A stretch of DNA of 55,709 nt from Tubiluchus corallicola (lineage: Eukaryota; Priapulida; Priapulimorpha; Priapulimorphida; Tubiluchidae): the NCBI GenBank assembly GCA_030141605.1, contig JAQGDQ010001204.1, positions 1-55,709 on the forward strand. Reading direction: 5' to 3'. The notes beneath the pieces were generated by a model. That model was not told the origin of the DNA. It ran no database searches and saw only the letters and a list, made by a program, of their open reading frames with translations. Both the position numbers and the translations under genes were made by a program. This document shows, in pieces, positions 1-8,934 of the stretch; within the stretch, counting starts at the first letter, position 1, and each line of letters starts with the position of its first letter.

Positions 1-2
1 CC

Positions 3-365
3 CAGCACAAGCGATCCACCTACAACTACCTAATCAGACACATACACGGCATCTCGTGGGAGGAGGGAATGATCGAGTACGCAGAATTGGAAAACATTCT
101 ACGACAGACCACCAGAGGCAGGATCACCTACGTCAAGGGTGCAGAGATGTACGATTTCGTCAAAAAACATCTCCCCAAAAATCGCGTGGTCATACGCGTA
201 GAGGATCTGGAAAGCGAGCACCCGCCGCCCGCCATACGTTGGCAGAGCAACGGACGAGGCAGAGCGATTCGGGCGTCCGAAACGATTGCCAACTACGTTC
301 TAACGTGTCAGTCCAAACGGTCAACATCGTCGCCACGGCTTCGTTCTCGCAGCGCTTCGATCTGA
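3..365 (+). CDS. Partial ORF upstream of, and overlapping, a TBP-like ORF; probable virus-like or mobile-element protein
   Basis: The frame is open from the left edge of the window to a TGA at 363-365, so the true start lies outside. The first two thirds look like real protein: it contains YNYLIRHIHGISWEEG near the start, then a YVKGAE motif, then a VEDLE motif. From memory, a YVKG segment followed by a short acidic LE or ED motif occurs in uncharacterised proteins of DNA-virus-like elements in invertebrate genomes; this link is weak and unverified. The last 25 or so residues are Ser/Arg-rich and look like out-of-frame reading of the TBP-like domain that overlaps in the next frame. This suggests that an indel or a frameshift near 280-305 separates two parts of one gene. 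Base composition is GC-richer than nearly all the rest of the window. No function is assigned. Confidence 0.5.
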   Translation, partial: QHKRSTYNYLIRHIHGISWEEGMIEYAELENILRQTTRGRITYVKGAEMYDFVKKHLPKNRVVIRVEDLESEHPPPAIRWQSNGRGRAIRASETIANYVLTCQSKRSTSSPRLRSRSASI

Positions 366-886
366 ACGAACTCCGGTGGAGAATGGGCGGAAGACGCTAC
401 GAAAGGAAACCGCAAATGCTTCTGCTAAAGCGACTGGGCGGGACGCTGATGATTTTTGCCTCCGGCTCCGTGGTGGCCAACGGTTTTTCGGAGGAAAAAG
501 TACTACGCAATGCGATCGAAGAACTCTCGAAAGGTCTCGGACTGACGCCCGCCGACGGGATCGCAATTCGCACCATCACCGCCAGAGCCAAAATTCGCTG
601 CAGATTGAAACTGGGTGCACTGTACGAAGAACTCGTTCGTCCTTCGACGCATTCTTTTAGAGAAGTGTTTTACGAAGTGGAACTATTTCCCAAACTAACT
701 TGCAAATGCGAGCAAATTACTCTGAACATTTTTCACACAGGAAGCATAATAATGATGGGCGGGACAAAGGTCGAGGATTTCTCTCCCGTTTTCCGCAAAT
801 TTAACGAATTCGTTTTTAACAACAATAACGTTTGTCTGTATCGCATCGACGACAATCCATGTACTCGCTCGTCGTCATTAGTGTAG
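290..886 (+). CDS. TATA-binding-protein-like (two-repeat TBP fold) protein, likely part of a decayed element
   Basis: The coding sense starts at about 300; an ATG at 56 opens the same frame, but its first 80 codons are nonsense that shadows the overlapping ORF, and an internal ATG lies at 383. The product shows two TBP-type repeats. Repeat 1 has VNIVATASF, then DLNELRWRM, then LMIFASGSVVANG, corresponding to the IV(A/S)T, DL and L-IFSSGK-V-TGAKSEE strands of TBP. Repeat 2 has ELFPKLTCK, then ITLNIFHTGSIIMMGG, then FSPVFRKFNEF, corresponding to ELFPGLIYR, IVLLIFVSGK-VLTGAK and the last helix of TBP. Cellular TBP is far more conserved than this, so it is a divergent paralogue or a virus-like copy. 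In that family the saddle binds TATA DNA and recruits the RNA polymerase II machinery. There is no intron, and the stop at 884-886 is followed by AT-rich sequence. An upstream ORF in another frame overlaps it. Confidence 0.62.
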   Translation, partial: QLRSNVSVQTVNIVATASFSQRFDLNELRWRMGGRRYERKPQMLLLKRLGGTLMIFASGSVVANGFSEEKVLRNAIEELSKGLGLTPADGIAIRTITARAKIRCRLKLGALYEELVRPSTHSFREVFYEVELFPKLTCKCEQITLNIFHTGSIIMMGGTKVEDFSPVFRKFNEFVFNNNNVCLYRIDDNPCTRSSSLV

Positions 887-1021
887 TTTTACTGTAATTT
901 TTGTAATTTGTGTAATTTGCGAAAAAAACGTAAAATGTAGAACTATCATGTCACCATAATAATAATAATAATCTAGTTTTAACACGTATGTATTTTGCAT
1001 AAAAAATGTAAAAAAATTTTT

Positions 1022-1169
1022 TGTAATCCATCAATAAAAAAAGATTTGTGAAAATGCATTTATCGAACTTTGGCGTTTGAAATAAATCTCCACACCTGTA
1101 ATCCATCAATAAAAAAGATTTGTGAAAATGCATTTATCGAACTTTGGCGTTTGAAATAAATCTCCACAC
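1022..1169 (+). repeat. Two tandem copies of a 75-bp unit
   Basis: Copies at 1022-1096 and about 1097-1169 are nearly identical. Each runs from TGTAATCCATCAATAAAA through ATGCATTTATCGAACTTTGG to AAATAAATCTCCACAC. They carry AATAAA at 1033-1038 and 1080-1085, which could act as polyadenylation signals for the TBP-like ORF ending at 886. The second copy runs straight into the CA tract. Confidence 0.85.
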
Positions 1170-1176
1170 GCACACA

Positions 1177-1210
<34 letters not shown>
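1164..1210 (+). repeat. (CA)n microsatellite
   Basis: CA dinucleotides with a few CG interruptions near the start. The tract begins inside the end of the 75-bp duplication, so it may have grown from its CCACAC end. Confidence 0.95.
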
Positions 1211-1211
<1 letters not shown>

Positions 1212-1945
1212 CTAAACCCGCGAGAGAAGTGGTCGCGGAAAAGGGAAGGCACCCGAGAGAGAGAGAAGTGGTCGCGGAAAAGGGCCGGCACTGCGCGAGT
1301 GGCGGGAAAAAGATTTCCCTCATTGCCTGCAGTGGACGATTCCACGCGACGGAGGGGTGGGTTGCAGGGGGGGGTGTCCCCGACCCCCGGGACGGACGTT
1401 TGCATGCGGCGGAGGGGTGGCAGGGGCTCCCCAATTAGCGCCAATTAGCACTAATTAGTCCTCGGCGGGAACTCCACTTCTCCCTTTTTCTTCGTTTGAG
1501 GCGCTTTTTACCTCGTTTCACACACTTTCACACACTTTCACACGCTTTCGCGCGCTTTCACGCGCTTTCACGCGCTTTCACACACTTTCGCGCGCTTTCG
1601 AGCGCTTTCGCGCGGTTTAAAATGGGGCGTCAAAAAAAGAAGCCATCCAGGGGCCAGGGGTCAATGAACTTTGGTCACGTGACCTAGAGTTCAAGGTCAT
1701 TCGATCCAAATGAAGCCATGCGGGAGGGAAAAACTGCAAAATTTTTACCTCGTTTCACACGCCTTTTCTTCGTTTTTCTTTGTTTTTCGCGCTTTTTCGT
1801 CGATTTCGGTCACGTGCGCACTTTCACACGGGTTTTCACACTTTTTTAGGGGTTTTCCCGGATCTTCGCACTTTTTTAGGGGTGTTTTTCCCCACCCCCC
1901 CGGGGAAATCCCCACCCCCCCGGGAAATCGGCCAGAGGTGTAACA
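1211..1945 (+). repeat. GC-rich repetitive tail with CTTTCRCRCR minisatellite
   Basis: Positions 1214-1310 contain two copies of a GTGGTCGCGGAAAAGGG unit. Positions 1320-1440 are G-rich. Positions 1509-1618 are about ten copies of a 10-bp CTTTCACACA / CTTTCGCGCG unit. Both this block and one near 1747 open with ACCTCGTTTCACAC, so the tail is internally duplicated. GC content falls sharply after about 1945, which probably marks the edge of the inserted element. No gene is seen. Confidence 0.7.
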
Positions 1946-2380
1946 TCTATCCTACTTATAAGTATAAATATAAGATATAAATATAAATATAGATACAATG
2001 GGCAATTAATCAAACGCTGATTAAGTAACAGGCAGAACCTATATAAAATCCCTTCAGAAAGTAGATACGTCATATATAAGTTTAATAGGCACACGATTAG
2101 AAGTACTGTTAGCTATTGTAATGTATTCTTAATGCTTTTACATTAGGAATAGAATTACTGAAATTAGAAATTGAGCTTAACCTCACCAGTCGTGTGTACA
2201 TGTGTGACGAACAATAAGCATAAACAGCTTTCATGCCATAAAATAATTTGAAAAAATCATTAATTATCGGATGCCACATTAAAATGAACTTGGCTAATAA
2301 ATGCAAAACAGAGTGAACTGTAAAATAATCGAAACAAACGTGTTCTCAACGTTTAGTGCGAATCCTTGATTTGGATTGAT
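1946..2380. other. AT-rich intergenic stretch
   Basis: Apart from a short TATAAATATAAATA-type run near 1960-1995, I see no coding signal or repeat here. Confidence 0.6.
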
Positions 2381-3000
2381 TTAAAGCAAAACCGGATCCA
2401 ATCTTAAACTATAGCTCAAAACAATCTACTCTTTAAAATATTGAAAGGAAACTTTACTATTTTTTAAAATTGACTTTGTGAAAGAACTGTTAAAACAAAA
2501 ACAATTTTGCGTTAGCGCCTCTAGTTTTTAGCTGTTAGTTGCATTTCGCCATTCGTCAGTTAGACGGGCACTAGCGCCTGCATTTCAGGAACGCATTTCC
2601 CGAAAACAGGTGCTGTACCTCTGAGTTCAGATGTGTTAGTTTGTGACGAACTGCACACGTTCGATAGCTCATGCGTGAGCACAGCGGTAAATTTGAAATT
2701 TGAATTTTTAAATTAAAACTTGCCTAGTTTTAGTACAACACACTGAATATCTTACAGTAGCACTGTACTTCAATTTTTGCTTTCGCAAACACGTGCAACA
2801 TGCTCATGGAATATTTTTGTTGTCGAAAATCATGTTAGTTTGTGACGTCATCAATAGTTGGGCTCGCCCACAGTTAATTAAGTTTTAAGTCTATTATTTA
2901 ATTATCAGAAACGCCTTTGCAGTATTAACTGTGTTAAAATGTATACTTTTGCCGGACTTGAAAATGGGGTAGTGTAGGAAAAATCATCCTGTCTTCCTTT
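2380..3000 (+). repeat. Dispersed repeat family R1, right-hand segment
   Basis: This matches, in inverted orientation, positions 36070-36730. Shared landmarks are GATCCAATCTTAAACT, CAATCTACTCTTTAAAATAT, ACAGGTGCTGTACCTC, the AGATGTGTTAGTTTGTGA block and a TGACGTCA octamer at 2843-2850. Its right end (about 2925-3000, with GTGTTAAAATG and ATCATCCTGTCTTCCTTTAA) recurs at 43855-43935. No ORF or terminal inverted repeat was recognised. Confidence 0.75.
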
Positions 3001-3229
3001 AAACCAACAAACATAAAATCTTCAATCTCTGTCGGCTTAAACTAATTCATCTTAGAAGTCGTTGAAAATTGGTTATGTTCCAGTCCTGCCGGAAACAACG
3101 CAACGGCTTGCAGTGTGTGGAGCTGCACAAACAGCAAAACTAGAAAAGTAATGCAGATGCTACAAAGTCCAATGGAAAAGCGTCTATTTATTTCACAGCA
3201 CAAAAGACACTATTAAATTCGTTTTGAAA

Positions 3230-3640
3230 TCTTGCATCATCTACACGTTGTCGTATTGACTACAGAGCTTGCATTGGCAGTAACGCAAAGCTCAGTAGTT
3301 TGTAAACTGGTAAATTTAAATACTGTTGAAAAGTTTGAATAAATAATCAGAGCATTCGCAGCATACACTTCACTAACTAAGCAAAAGTTTAAATTACTTT
3401 ATCTTGTCAATAAGATTACTAAAATTTTATTGATGAGCCAGTGACGTCTTTTGGTGTAGACTGTGATGTTCAATAGCTGGCACGAACATTTATATTACTA
3501 AGAAATTTCTTTTCCAGCTAGATAAGCCTCTCAAACAGGTAAGCGAAATGCTAACTAATATAACTTTATGTGGAAAGTTTTTTGAGATATACTTTAAAAT
3601 TTCCTTTTCTTCCCATTTAGATGTTTTTGTGGGAAAGATC
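3230..3640 (+). repeat. Dispersed repeat family R2, copy 1
   Basis: Same orientation as copies at 11220-11720 and 39014-39430. Shared blocks include GTAAATTTAAA, the AATAATCAGAGCA block, AAATTACTTTATCTTGTCAA and, with the second copy, AGGTAAGCGAAATGCTAA. No coding capacity is evident. Confidence 0.75.
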
Positions 3641-3839
3641 CCTTATCTTAAAATAAAAATAATTACAATATCGAAAATGAAATTAGATTTTGTAGTTATT
3701 GCTTTATGCGTGATGTTAATTAGCAGTTTTTTTTATACAATTCGACAAACTGTAAACCAGAGAGTGTACTTAATGTGAATGCTTGTGGCGAGACCGGAAT
3801 TTAGCTCAGTATCAAGGATAATCGTGATAACCTGGTGAG

Positions 3840-4330
3840 TTGGCTAATTCGTTGGTTGGTTGGTTGGTTGCTTGGTTGATAGCTTGGTTTATGGCAGGTT
3901 GATTAGTTCGCTATTTGGCTGGTTAGTTGGATGCTGGCTTTTTGACTGGTTGTTGGGTTGGTTTGTTGCTAGGTTGGATGCTGACTGGTTGGTGGGTTGG
4001 TTTGTTGCTAGGTTGGATGCTGACTGGTTGGTGGGTTGGTTCGTTGCTAGGTTGGATGCTGACTGGTTGGTGGGTTGGTTTGTTACTAGGTTGGATGCTG
4101 ACTGGTTGACTGGTTGTTGGGTTGGTTTGTTGCTAGGTTGGATGCTGGCTGGTTGACTGGTTGGCTGGTTGCTTGGTTGCTTAATTTGGTTGGTTGGTAT
4201 GTGTGCAAGGTGGTTGGTTCTGTTAGTTGATTTTTTTAGCTTGTTGGTAGTTTGGTTGGTTGGTTAGTTTGTTGCTTTGTTGATTGTTGTTGGCAGTCGG
4301 TCGGTTGGTTAGTCAGTTTTTAGTGGGTTC
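3840..4330 (+). repeat. TTGGTTGG-rich tract with 39-bp tandem units
   Basis: Simple GGTTGGTT sequence surrounds about five units of GGTTGGATGCTGACTGGTTG plus GTGGGTTGGTTTGTTGCTA, spaced 39 bp apart at about 3970, 4009, 4048 and 4087, with a last copy near 4134. Because 39 is a multiple of three, the tract stays open in several frames and gives Trp/Leu-rich spurious ORFs. Confidence 0.9.
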
Positions 4331-4626
4331 ATCAGTAGAGTGGTTGACTGACCACTGTGTCCAAAAGTCATGGATCATTGTTTGCTGCTGTAAAATTAAA
4401 CTCTTCATTTAAAAGGAAAAACTACAAGCATATAATATATAGTGTACAGTAAGTGAAGTAATTTTATTAAGTAAAAAGTCAGTTTACACAATGTTTTCTA
4501 CAATAACAAACAGTAAGTGAAAATGCAGAGTTTATATTGCATTAAACTTGAATTGATTAAGGTTTTTAATCGTTAGAGAAATCACCCCCTCTTACAATTA
4601 GGCTACAGAGAGCAATTTCAACTAGG

Positions 4627-4632
4627 TTTATT
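4627..4632 (-). promoter_or_regulatory. Candidate polyadenylation signal of the cystine-knot gene
   Basis: AATAAA on the minus strand, about 195 bp downstream of the TAG of the secreted cystine-knot gene. It is the nearest canonical signal I found; usage is untested. Confidence 0.4.
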
Positions 4633-4826
4633 TATCTATATGTTACATGCTATATATATATAGTGTTGTTACTACTAATTTGTATGTTATTACACTGTCA
4701 TTATTAGATTGTAATCATCACTTATTTACCCCACCAAAATAATAAAAATTATGATTAATATTATGATAATATCTTCAATATTATGATTATGAAATAACCA
4801 GTTTTCTTTTTCGATGATGTTGCAGG

Positions 4827-4980
4827 CTAATTGATATCACAGTGGCAGTACCAGGGATATTTGAATCCATAATGGTTAACTTGATTTGTAGTGAGGTCGA
4901 AACCATGGAGAAGTACTTCTCCATAGAGCTGACGGCAGCGACCATAACAATGCTTGGTATGAAGGCAGCTTGATCCAGGG
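4827..4980 (-). CDS. Cystine-knot gene exon 3: end of the knot and stop
   Basis: The acceptor is ATTTCAG. The exon completes codon 151 (Thr), then codes 50 residues beginning PGSSCLHTKHCYGRCRQLYG and ending YPWYCHCDIN, followed by TAG. Confidence 0.8.
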
Positions 4981-6823
4981 CTGAAATGATAGAATTTATT
5001 TATATTTTATTCTATAATAATGGGATAATTATTATTGTTGTTACTGTTGTTACTGCTGCTGTAGTTTTCATCGTCATTGTCATTATTGTTGTGGTTGTCA
5101 TTGTCGTTGTTATTGTTGTTGTCGTCCACGCTGTCATTGTCATTATTATTGTGGTTGTCGTTGTCATCATTGTCGTCATCGTCATCGTTGTGATTGTACA
5201 GTAAAACTGGTGTACAATAATTTTAATTTATTTCAAGTATGCTGCAAATTACAGCACAAACAGGTGGACAGGGCGAAAAAGGCAGCGAGAGTGAGAGAAA
5301 GAGAGAGACAGAGACAGAGAAGGAGGCAGAAAGCTTATGAAAGAAAGAGAGTGAGAGACTGAGAGATTGACAGAGAGGGGAAGAGAAAGAGAGATACAGA
5401 AACGACAGGAATTCGCGAGAAAGGGGGAGAGGGAAAGACAGAGGGGGAAAAAGAGCGAGAGAGAGAAAGAATGAAAGAAAGAATAACGGGAAGAAAATGA
5501 CGTTTCGGCTGTGCACAGATGTTTCACATACTCTATCATTGTTACGCAAACTTACGTTTTACATCTCCGGACGTAGAGCTTTTGTCCAGGAAACACGACG
5601 ATGTTGTGACCATTACAAGATTGCACACAAATTGGCCAGTTTATGTTGTACCAGTAGTTCCATGCCGGGCACCCTTTTTGCGGTCCAGAACTTTTTGCGG
5701 TCCGAATCAGCAACCCATCTGCTGTTCCACTTGCTGCTGCCTGACGATTTGCGTTTGAATCAATCGCTGTTCTGCAAATTTGATAGAGCTGTGATAATAA
5801 TTCCCTTGAAACTTATACAGGGCTGCCTTTCAAAGCCTGGCAGAAATAGCTACTGTACTTACAAATTACAGAGCGTTTTTCTTTTGAAACTTCATAAGCT
5901 TCGTTCCGAAATAAATAAGCCTTCTAACGGGTGTCAAGACAACAGCCTCAGTTTTGTGTACCACTCAGAAAACTGAAATAACCTTAGAATTGCGATCCTT
6001 TGGCCTTCTAATGACTTTGGACTTGAAGGAAACTCAGTAAGTACAACTTGCTTGATTCTAACCTTTCAGATTGCAGCATTGCAAACCATACTTTCTCACT
6101 GAACGTCATCAAAAAAAAAAAACACCCGGTTTCTAGTATTTTAATAAAAGACGTACCCCTCTTTCTGTACCAGCTTGAGTTCCTGAGATGGTTTCTTCAA
6201 CATCACAGTTGATAGTTGGTGCAAAGAGAAATTTCGAAGAGATAGTTTCAACACTACTCGACATATACTTCCAAATTTTTTAGATTTTAATTTTCGGTAA
6301 AAACAAACAAGTATGCTTCGAAAAATTATAGCTTTACCCAAGGGATACAGAGTATTTAATCTACAGGCAGTGTTATTTCACTGACCCATTGACGTCACTT
6401 TTTGTAATTATCCTCCCTACTAGATAGCTGAATTAATGGGACTACTTTTGTGGATTAATCTATAACAAGCCACCCATGCAGGATTGCCCTTATGGCCCAC
6501 CCTGTCATAATCTGATTCTACACCGAAATCATACCTAGACCATTTTTCGACCGCTTTGTGCGTTTGCGTAATCTAACAAGAACTTACCTTTGAGAGGCCT
6601 GCAGATTGACACATCTTTTTGACGGACTGCTTGGGATCCTGTCGGTAGATATCAGTTGTCCGTCGTTTCCAAGTAGGTCGCTTAACGGCACACAGCAGAT
6701 GCTATTACCCACAGAGCTGCTTCTTGAAGCACTTCTTCCATAGCGGCTGCTTTGACCGCTGGTTAGCGAAAACAGTGTACAGACTAGCATAGCCAGCAGT
6801 ATTGCAGTCAGTGACGATTTCAT
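4827..6823 (-). CDS. Secreted Spätzle/Trunk-like cystine-knot growth factor precursor, three exons
   Basis: Exons are 6588-6823, 5556-5771 and 4827-4980, with GT-AG introns of 816 and 575 bp, both in the same phase (two bases of the split codon in the upstream exon). The joined frame gives 201 residues without a stop. The ATG has A at -3. Residues 1-23 form a signal peptide (hydrophobic AILLAMLVCTLF). A Ser/Arg-rich propeptide follows, with RYGR at 27-30 and a dibasic KR at 69-70. The C-terminal domain has nine Cys, at 113, 127, 131, 149, 156, 162, 166, 196 and 198. The spacing YVRRC-x6-C, CRQLY, FKYP and terminal CHC resembles the C-terminal half of Spätzle (EEC, PC, CKQ-Y, FK-PSCC-C). In that family, proteolysis frees a disulfide-linked dimer that binds Toll or Torso-type receptors. 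Fold confidence is good; Spätzle, Trunk or another cystine-knot subgroup cannot be separated by eye. Confidence 0.8.
4986..5205 (+). repeat. Trinucleotide (GTT/ATT/GTC) tract in intron 2 of the cystine-knot gene
   Basis: Imperfect ATTGTTGTTGTC-type repeats from about 5025. The plus strand reads as a Val/Ile-rich pseudo-ORF. It is intronic for the minus-strand gene. Confidence 0.9.
5270..5490 (+). repeat. Purine-rich (GA) tract in the same intron
   Basis: GAGAGA, GGGAGAGGGAAAGA and related runs. On the transcribed minus strand this is a long polypyrimidine stretch upstream of the exon 3 acceptor, so it could affect splicing. Confidence 0.9.
5556..5771 (-). CDS. Cystine-knot gene exon 2: first half of the knot
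   Basis: The acceptor is TTTGCAG and the donor AAAAC|GTAAGT. It codes residues 80-150 after completing codon 79. It contains GCPAWNYWYNINWPICVQSC and, further on, VVFPGQKLYVRRC, which is unusually Trp/Tyr-rich for the family's first strand pair. Confidence 0.8.
6588..6823 (-). CDS. Cystine-knot gene exon 1: signal peptide and propeptide
   Basis: It codes residues 1-78 plus two bases (AG) of codon 79 and ends at CAAAG|GTAAGT. Upstream on the minus strand, a TATAGA-like stretch lies about 15 bp before the ATG. That is very close for a core promoter, so the 5' end is unresolved. Confidence 0.82.
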
Positions 6824-7400
6824 TGTTTAGATTCTATAAAGTTTAATGGAAAAAGGAATTACTTGTGGTTTTAGCAAATACTCCCCCAAATGGCATGGAA
6901 AAGATGTACCGAAGTTTTCATCACGATATTATAAAAACAAAACAATAAAATTGCCAGAAAATTACTAGATTGATAATACAGACACTTAAGTATAAATGTC
7001 AAAAATCTGAAGTCATTCCCTTAAATTTGTCCAAAGACACAAAAGTTTTAAGTCAACATGTCAAAAATGTAAATGCGGGAAAAATTTTTTGTCATTAATC
7101 ACTATTATTAAAATTTACAGCAAATGCTCTACGGGTCTATTCTTTTCACTGGAAATTTAACCAAGACGTTTCCTTCAAAAGCAGACACAGTTTCTCAAAT
7201 CTTTAAGGTGTGTTTGATCCCACCACTTAACAGCTCTTATCTTTACTTCCTTTGCATGAAACGGCTCTGTGTGGCCATTGTACACTTTCTCTTTAAGTGA
7301 ATTGCAGATGCTGTAATGCAGAGAGGATTAAGTCCCACTTTTTATTGGTAACAAATCTTTGCCAATGTCTTATTTTCTTTGGCGAATGCCATGACATAAA
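6824..7400. other. Upstream flank of the cystine-knot gene
   Basis: AT-rich, with no repeat or coding signal recognised. Any promoter of the minus-strand gene should lie here, but no distinct element stands out. Confidence 0.5.
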
Positions 7401-7795
7401 CGAATGTAGGTAAGAATGGTACAGGAAAAAAATGACTCGTTAAAAATGGCACGGTAAAAATGGTACAAGAAATGGCACAAATGGAAAAGTAGGGAAAAAG
7501 TCACAGGAAAAAATTGCACAAATTGAAAAGTAGGTAAAAATGGCACAGTAAAAAATGGGACAAATGGAAAAGTGGGTAAAGGTGATACAGGAAAAAAATG
7601 GCACAAATTGAAAACTAGGACAAATTGCACAGAAAAAATGGCACAACTGGAAAAGCAGGAAAAATGACACAGGAAAAAATGGCATAAATGGAAAAGTAGG
7701 AAAAAACGGCACAGGAAAAAAATGACACAGAAAAAATGGCACGGTAAAAATGGCACAGGAAAAAACGACACAAATGGAAAAGTAGATATAAATTG
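7400..7795 (+). repeat. GGCACAGGAAAAA / GGCACAAATGGAAAAG minisatellite
   Basis: Irregular units such as AATGGCACAAATGGAAAAG alternate with GGCACAGGAAAAA. The minus strand reads as Phe/Cys-rich spurious ORFs. The core resembles the larger block at 23860-24545. Confidence 0.9.
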
Positions 7796-8084
7796 TACAT
7801 GCACTGCTTTGATACAGATAATTTCAATAAGAAAGCAATTAAAATAATTATGATATGCATTTTTTCCTGTGTCGTTTTTACCTCGCACTGACATAAACTG
7901 TTTGATATCTTTATCGTTTTGCTTCCATGTATTAAGTGGTTTATAGATCAACGCCACTGTTTTTCAGTTGACGAATAGCTGACATTGTTCAGGCTTTGAA
8001 TTTTTTAGCATGCAAAATTTTTAGCCAAAATTTAAAAACCGCTGAAACCACAAATTTGTAACTATCACAGTCTAAAACTGATGT

Positions 8085-8549
8085 ACTGTATTTTGACACT
8101 GTGAGGTTTCAGACGAATTACACCTTGTTATAAAATGCCCATATTACAATGATCTTAGAGGAAAATTATATAATCACATCAATGGAATTATACCAGAATT
8201 TTTCCTTATGAGCGATGCAGATAAATTTTTATTTTTGATGAGAAGTAATGATATAGAAGTATTTAAGGCATTTATTGAAAAAGCGTTTTCTAGACATGAT
8301 GAATATACCATGCCATGATCATATCATCGAAAGCGAGGCCAAATGTGTGACAATTTATTTTAAATACTAATCATTAAACTCTTGATTTAAACTCTTGATT
8401 TAAATAACTAACAGGAGCGATTTTATAATATTAATTTTGTTTTGTTTGCCTGCAGTGTCGCTATATTTCAAAATTGAAATTGTATGTATGTCTTGTTTTT
8501 GCTTGTATTGTATGTATTTTGGCACTAATAAATATGATTATGAATATTA
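8085..8549 (+). mobile_element. 3' end of a non-LTR (LINE) retrotransposon
   Basis: The frame ending at the TGA 8316-8318 reads HCEVSDELHLVIKCPYYNDL and then DKFLFLM and KAFIEKAFSRHDE. This is the Cys/His tail typical of LINE reverse transcriptase C-termini (C-x-C, H-x4-C, then PxYxDLR). A TGA lies just before this segment, so the copy is truncated or broken. A short 3' UTR follows, with AATAAATATGATTATGAA at the end, a common LINE tail. Confidence 0.72.
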
Positions 8550-8934
8550 TTGTCTAAACCTCTTTCTGTGCCAACTGATGTGTGTACTTAGAATAACTTG
8601 CAGTCAATGTTAATGCGTACATAGCTAGCTTACCTGTATGAAGTTTCTACGCCTTCCTCTGTCAAACTTCAGATATCTGTGTCTTCAGTAACGTTCGTCG
8701 TTATTGGTTGTTCGGTCGCAATTTATAGTGTTGTCAACTTGTCCTGAATTTGAAAACTTGTAAGTTTGTAAATTTTATTATCTTTGCACGAATTCACAAG
8801 TATCTCTGCACGAATTCCCAATGTTTTCCACGAACCCATTTTTAATAGGTTTTTTAATTTTATGCATCAGTTACGACACCCATTTGCACGAGCTGATTTT
8901 ATAATAGTTCTTTAATTTTATGCTTACAAGACCA

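Noticed and set aside
3860-4156. Trp/Leu/Gly-rich ORFs
   Set aside because: Product of the 39-bp GGTTGG-rich repeat.
5497-5976. 159-codon plus-strand ORF across the cystine-knot exon 2
   Set aside because: Antisense to an exon with matching splice phases and a clear cysteine pattern; it is a shadow.
7370-7957. Phe/Cys-rich 195-codon minus ORF
   Set aside because: Covers the GGCACAGGAAAA minisatellite; composition is that of the repeat.
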